Shown: piece by piece, positions 5,011 through 7,067 of the stretch
Numbering within the stretch: the stretch's first letter is position 1
Layout of the letters: every line of letters begins with the position of its first letter
Origin: Sphingomonas bacterium
GTDB taxonomy: Bacteria > Pseudomonadota > Alphaproteobacteria > Sphingomonadales > Sphingomonadaceae
Assembly: GCA_026785965.1 (NCBI GenBank)
Contig: JAJAYY010000163.1
Location: 1 to 7,067 of the forward strand
Direction of reading: 5' to 3'
DNA: 7,067 nucleotides
Made by a program: the position numbers and the translations under genes
Notes under the pieces: generated by a model
What the model saw: the letters and a program-made list of their open reading frames with translations, nothing else
Database searches by the model: none
Told to the model about the DNA's origin: nothing

Positions 5011-6163
5011 GGCGTTGCCGAGCGCGGCGGTCGATGACGCGTTCATAGACGTGCATCACCGCCGCGTTGATCGCGTCCCAGTCGCGGGTCTGGGCATAAG
5101 CCAGCCCCGCGGCGCCATGCCGTTGGCGCAGCAATGCGTCGGCGGCATAGCGGTTGAGCGCGCGTCCGTAGGCGGAAATGTCGCCGGGCTCGACCAGCGT
5201 TCCGGTCGCCCCGTCCTGGACCAGATTGGTCGCGCCCGAAGCGACCGCGGCAATCACCGGCAAGCCGCTCGCCATCGCTTCCAGCGTGACGTTGCCAAAG
5301 GTCTCGGTGATCGACGGATTGAGAAACACATCGCTTGACGCCAGCGCGGTAGCCAGCGCGGCGCCTTCGAGCGACCCGGTGAACATCGCTTGCGGCAGTC
5401 GCTCGACGAACCAGCTGCGCGCCGGACCGTCGCCGATCACCAGCACCCGCAGCGCCGCGCCGCTTTGCGTGGCGGCGTCGATCGCATCGGCGAACACGTC
5501 GAGTCCCTTTTCGAGCACCAACCGGCCAAGGAAGCTGACCACCACCTCGTCGGACGCGAAGCCATTTTCTTGGCGAAATGCTTCGCTTCGCCGCCCAGGG
5601 TTGAACTGTTCGCGATCGATGCCGCGCGTCCAGATCGAAATATCGCGATTCATGCGCTGGGCGCGAAGGATCGCGGCGGTCGATTCGGCGGGCGCGACAA
5701 TCGCGTCGCAGCGGCCGTAGAAGCGGCGCAAGATTCCGCGCACGGCCGGCTCAAGCCATTGCAGGCGGTAATATTCAAGGTAGGTTTCGAACCGCGTGTG
5801 GACCGACGCGACAATCGGGATTCCGCGCGCCCGCGCCCAGCTGATCGCGCGATGCGAGACGATGTCGGGGCTGGCGACGTGAACGACGTTGGGGGCAAAG
5901 GCTTCGAGATCGCGGCGGACCGATAATGGGATGCGTAGCGGCAGGCGATATTCGGGGCGCCCGGGAATCGCCATCGCGGGCACGCTGACCAAGTCGCCGG
6001 TTGCCTCAAACGCCGGGTTGGCGACGGTCGGCGCGTAAATCCGGACATGGGCGCCCTGGCGCAGGAGGAAATCGACCAGCCGGTTGAGCGCCTGGTTCGC
6101 ACCGTCGCGGACATAATTATAATTGCCCGAGAACAGGGCGATGCGCAGCTCTTCGGGCTTCAT
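5003..6163 (-). CDS. GT4 family glycosyltransferase (GT-B fold)
   Basis: The product, 386 residues from ATG 6163, is a retaining GT-B glycosyltransferase that would move a sugar from a nucleotide sugar to an acceptor in the cytosol or at the inner membrane. The N-terminal Rossmann half has ALFSGNYNYVRDGANQAL (9-26), VVHVASPD (93-100) and HTRFETYLEYYRL (122-134). The C-terminal donor-binding half has FLGRLVLEKGLDVF (211-224), VIGDGPARSWF (242-252) and the GT4 signature SITETFGNVTLEAMASGLPV (284-303), with the EX7E glutamates at 287 and 295. These features resemble the glycolipid-type GT4 enzymes (SqdX, MgtA and PimB relatives), so a lipid acceptor is plausible, but donor and acceptor are not readable. 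The frame extends upstream to 6220 as MSGWSIGLAFRVC; I prefer 6163 (MKPEELRIALFSG), although neither start has a clear ribosome site. There is no signal peptide. Confidence 0.88.
   Translation of the reverse strand: MKPEELRIALFSGNYNYVRDGANQALNRLVDFLLRQGAHVRIYAPTVANPAFEATGDLVSVPAMAIPGRPEYRLPLRIPLSVRRDLEAFAPNVVHVASPDIVSHRAISWARARGIPIVASVHTRFETYLEYYRLQWLEPAVRGILRRFYGRCDAIVAPAESTAAILRAQRMNRDISIWTRGIDREQFNPGRRSEAFRQENGFASDEVVVSFLGRLVLEKGLDVFADAIDAATQSGAALRVLVIGDGPARSWFVERLPQAMFTGSLEGAALATALASSDVFLNPSITETFGNVTLEAMASGLPVIAAVASGATNLVQDGATGTLVEPGDISAYGRALNRYAADALLRQRHGAAGLAYAQTRDWDAINAAVMHVYERVIDRRARQRLI
6096..6123 (+). promoter_or_regulatory. Candidate promoter of the deoxyinosine glycosylase gene, inside the glycosyltransferase gene
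   Basis: TTCGCA (6096-6101), 16 bases, then a perfect TATAAT (6118-6123) reads as a sigma-70 promoter toward the glycosylase start at 6204, with a leader of about 70 bases. On the other strand the TATAAT lies within codons for the NYNY motif of the glycosyltransferase, so the AT-rich run could be imposed by that protein alone. Confidence 0.4.
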
Positions 6164-6190
6164 GGCTGGCGGCTTAGCGGCGCAAACCCT

Positions 6191-6195
6191 AAAGG
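6191..6195 (+). promoter_or_regulatory. Ribosome binding site of the deoxyinosine glycosylase gene
   Basis: AAAGG lies 8 bases before ATG 6204. It supports this start (MDQPLKRS) over the in-frame TTG at 6123, which would lie inside the divergent glycosyltransferase gene. Confidence 0.55.
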
Positions 6196-6203
6196 CCAAG
6201 CCG

Positions 6204-6716
6204 ATGGACCAGCCGCTCAAGCGTTCGATGGCGCCGGTCGGGGCGACCGCACCGACGCTGCTGCTGCTCGGCAGCTTGCCCGGCGCAGCGAGCCTTGCGG
6301 CGCAATCCTATTATGCCCACCCGCAGAACCAGTTCTGGCGGCTGCTCGGCAATGCGCTGGGCGAGCCGCTCGCCGAATCAGGCTATGCCGTGCGGCTCGA
6401 ACGGCTGGCATCGCGCGGCGTCGCGCTGTGGGACGTGGTCGGTGAAGCGCGGCGATCGGGCAGCCTCGATTCGGCCCTGCGCGACGTTCTTGCCAACCCG
6501 CTCGCCGCGTTTATCGAGCGCCAGCCGCGGCTGGCGGCGATCGGCTTCAACGGCCAGACTGCGGCGCGAATCGGGCGCAAGGTGCTCGGCGAACAACGCG
6601 GCATCGCGCTGATCGACTTGCCGAGTTCGAGTGCCGCTCACACGCTCGCCATCGCCCAAAAGGCGGTGCGCTGGTCGGTGCTTGCCAATTTCGCCACAGC
6701 CGCCACATTGGCGTGA
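6204..6716 (+). CDS. DNA-deoxyinosine (hypoxanthine-DNA) glycosylase, uracil-DNA glycosylase superfamily family 6
   Basis: This 170-residue enzyme is expected to remove hypoxanthine, the deamination product of adenine, from DNA, starting base excision repair in the nucleoid. The family 6 pattern is clear: LLLGSLPGAASL (20-31), then YYAHPQNQFWRLLG (36-49), then LPSSSAAHT (139-147). The asparagine of HPQNQFW (Asn 42) matches the residue reported as catalytic in the archaeal hypoxanthine-DNA glycosylase of this family. GFNGQTA (114-120) is another expected surface of the fold. Length is normal for the family (about 160-190). The gene is divergent from the glycosyltransferase with only 40 bases between starts, and its stop TGA overlaps the start of the next gene by one base, suggesting a two-gene transcript. 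Substrate range cannot be told from sequence, as relatives may also act on uracil or xanthine. Confidence 0.88.
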   Translation: MDQPLKRSMAPVGATAPTLLLLGSLPGAASLAAQSYYAHPQNQFWRLLGNALGEPLAESGYAVRLERLASRGVALWDVVGEARRSGSLDSALRDVLANPLAAFIERQPRLAAIGFNGQTAARIGRKVLGEQRGIALIDLPSSSAAHTLAIAQKAVRWSVLANFATAATLA

Positions 6717-7030
6717 TGAGCGAGGAACTGATCACCGCCGACCCCGACTCGGATCCCGACGGCGACGAGGACGCCGACCCCACCATGTCGCTGGTCGACG
6801 AGGCGCTGGTCGCGGGCAACATCGCCAACACCAACGGCCTGCTGGTGATCGTCGCCAAACTCGTCGCCAAGGGCATTTTCGACGATGAGGATCTGCAGGC
6901 CTTTTCGGACTCCTATTCGAAACCGCTCGACCATGAGCATATGCGCGACAATGAACTGGTCAGCCAGATGCAGGACCAGATGGAAGAAACGCTGGCGCAG
7001 TTGATGCATTTCCTCGCCGACCGGCCCTGA
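6716..7030 (+). CDS. Small acidic conserved-type hypothetical protein
   Basis: I do not recognise this 104-residue protein. It begins with an acidic stretch, MSEELITADPDSDPDGDEDADP (10 Asp/Glu in the first 22 residues), then has an amphipathic, probably all-helical body: TMSLVDEALVAGNIANTNGL, LVIVAKLVAKGIFDDEDLQ, and a C-terminal helix, NELVSQMQDQMEETLAQLMHFL. No cysteines, signal peptide or transmembrane segment are seen, so it is probably cytosolic. The ATG (6716-6718) shares its A with the glycosylase TGA stop, an arrangement typical of translational coupling; a GTG at 6713 is an alternative start. The coupling suggests co-expression with the DNA glycosylase but gives no direct functional clue. 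Regular codon use and a conserved-looking body argue that it is a real gene. Confidence 0.8.
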   Translation: MSEELITADPDSDPDGDEDADPTMSLVDEALVAGNIANTNGLLVIVAKLVAKGIFDDEDLQAFSDSYSKPLDHEHMRDNELVSQMQDQMEETLAQLMHFLADRP

Positions 7031-7048
7031 GGCTGCTAAGGGCGCGGC

Positions 7049-7067
7049 ATGTCGCTGATCTTCGGCC
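7049..7067 (+). CDS. Start of a further gene (partial, cut by window end)
   Basis: ATG at 7049 opens MSLIFG before the window ends. An AAGGG (7038-7042) sits 6 bases upstream, and the ATG follows the previous stop by 18 bases, so it is probably the third gene of the same transcript. Six residues are too few to assign a family. Confidence 0.45.

Overview
The window looks like chromosomal sequence from a GC-rich alphaproteobacterium. The protein styles suggest the Sphingomonadales: a RarA beginning MTDLF, a PadR regulator with a long Gly/Arg-rich N-terminus, and an SGNYNY-type glycosyltransferase. That placement is inferred from protein character, not from a search. I saw no rRNA, tRNA, CRISPR array, insertion sequence or phage gene. 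Most of the window is ordinary core-type sequence; the exception is an interrupted secreted-protein gene.

Layout from left to right. Positions 1-686 (minus) hold the N-terminal part of a small mechanosensitive-channel-type membrane protein that runs off the left edge. After a 215-base divergent spacer, 902-2836 (plus) encodes a PhoX-like (DUF839-type) beta-propeller protein followed by RTX calcium-binding nonapeptides and a C-terminal type I secretion-like tail. A single in-frame TAG at 2123-2125 splits it into a 407-codon and a roughly 232-codon reading frame. A strong intrinsic terminator follows at 2869-2896. Positions 2952-4259 (minus) hold rarA (mgsA), the AAA+ replication-associated recombination ATPase. 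It is divergent from a PadR-family regulator at 4354-5010 (plus), and the 94-base spacer between them contains a perfect 12-bp AT-rich palindrome over a probable -10 element. The PadR gene overlaps by 8 bases, tail to tail, with a GT4-type glycosyltransferase (5003-6163, minus). Only 40 bases separate the glycosyltransferase start from a divergent family 6-type DNA-deoxyinosine (hypoxanthine) glycosylase gene (6204-6716, plus). That gene is translationally coupled to a small acidic protein of unknown function (6716-7030). A further reading frame begins at 7049 and leaves the window.

How the genes relate. rarA and the deoxyinosine glycosylase both serve genome maintenance, but they lie in different transcription units and need not be co-regulated. 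The PadR regulator probably controls its own promoter and possibly rarA. The PhoX/RTX protein, if made full length, would be an exported calcium-dependent enzyme, perhaps a phosphatase for phosphorus scavenging. No type I transporter genes are in the window. The observation most worth following is the lone amber codon in an otherwise intact PhoX-RTX gene: recent pseudogenisation, sequencing error, or (less likely) readthrough or reinitiation. I found no convincing evidence of a wholly new multi-gene system here.
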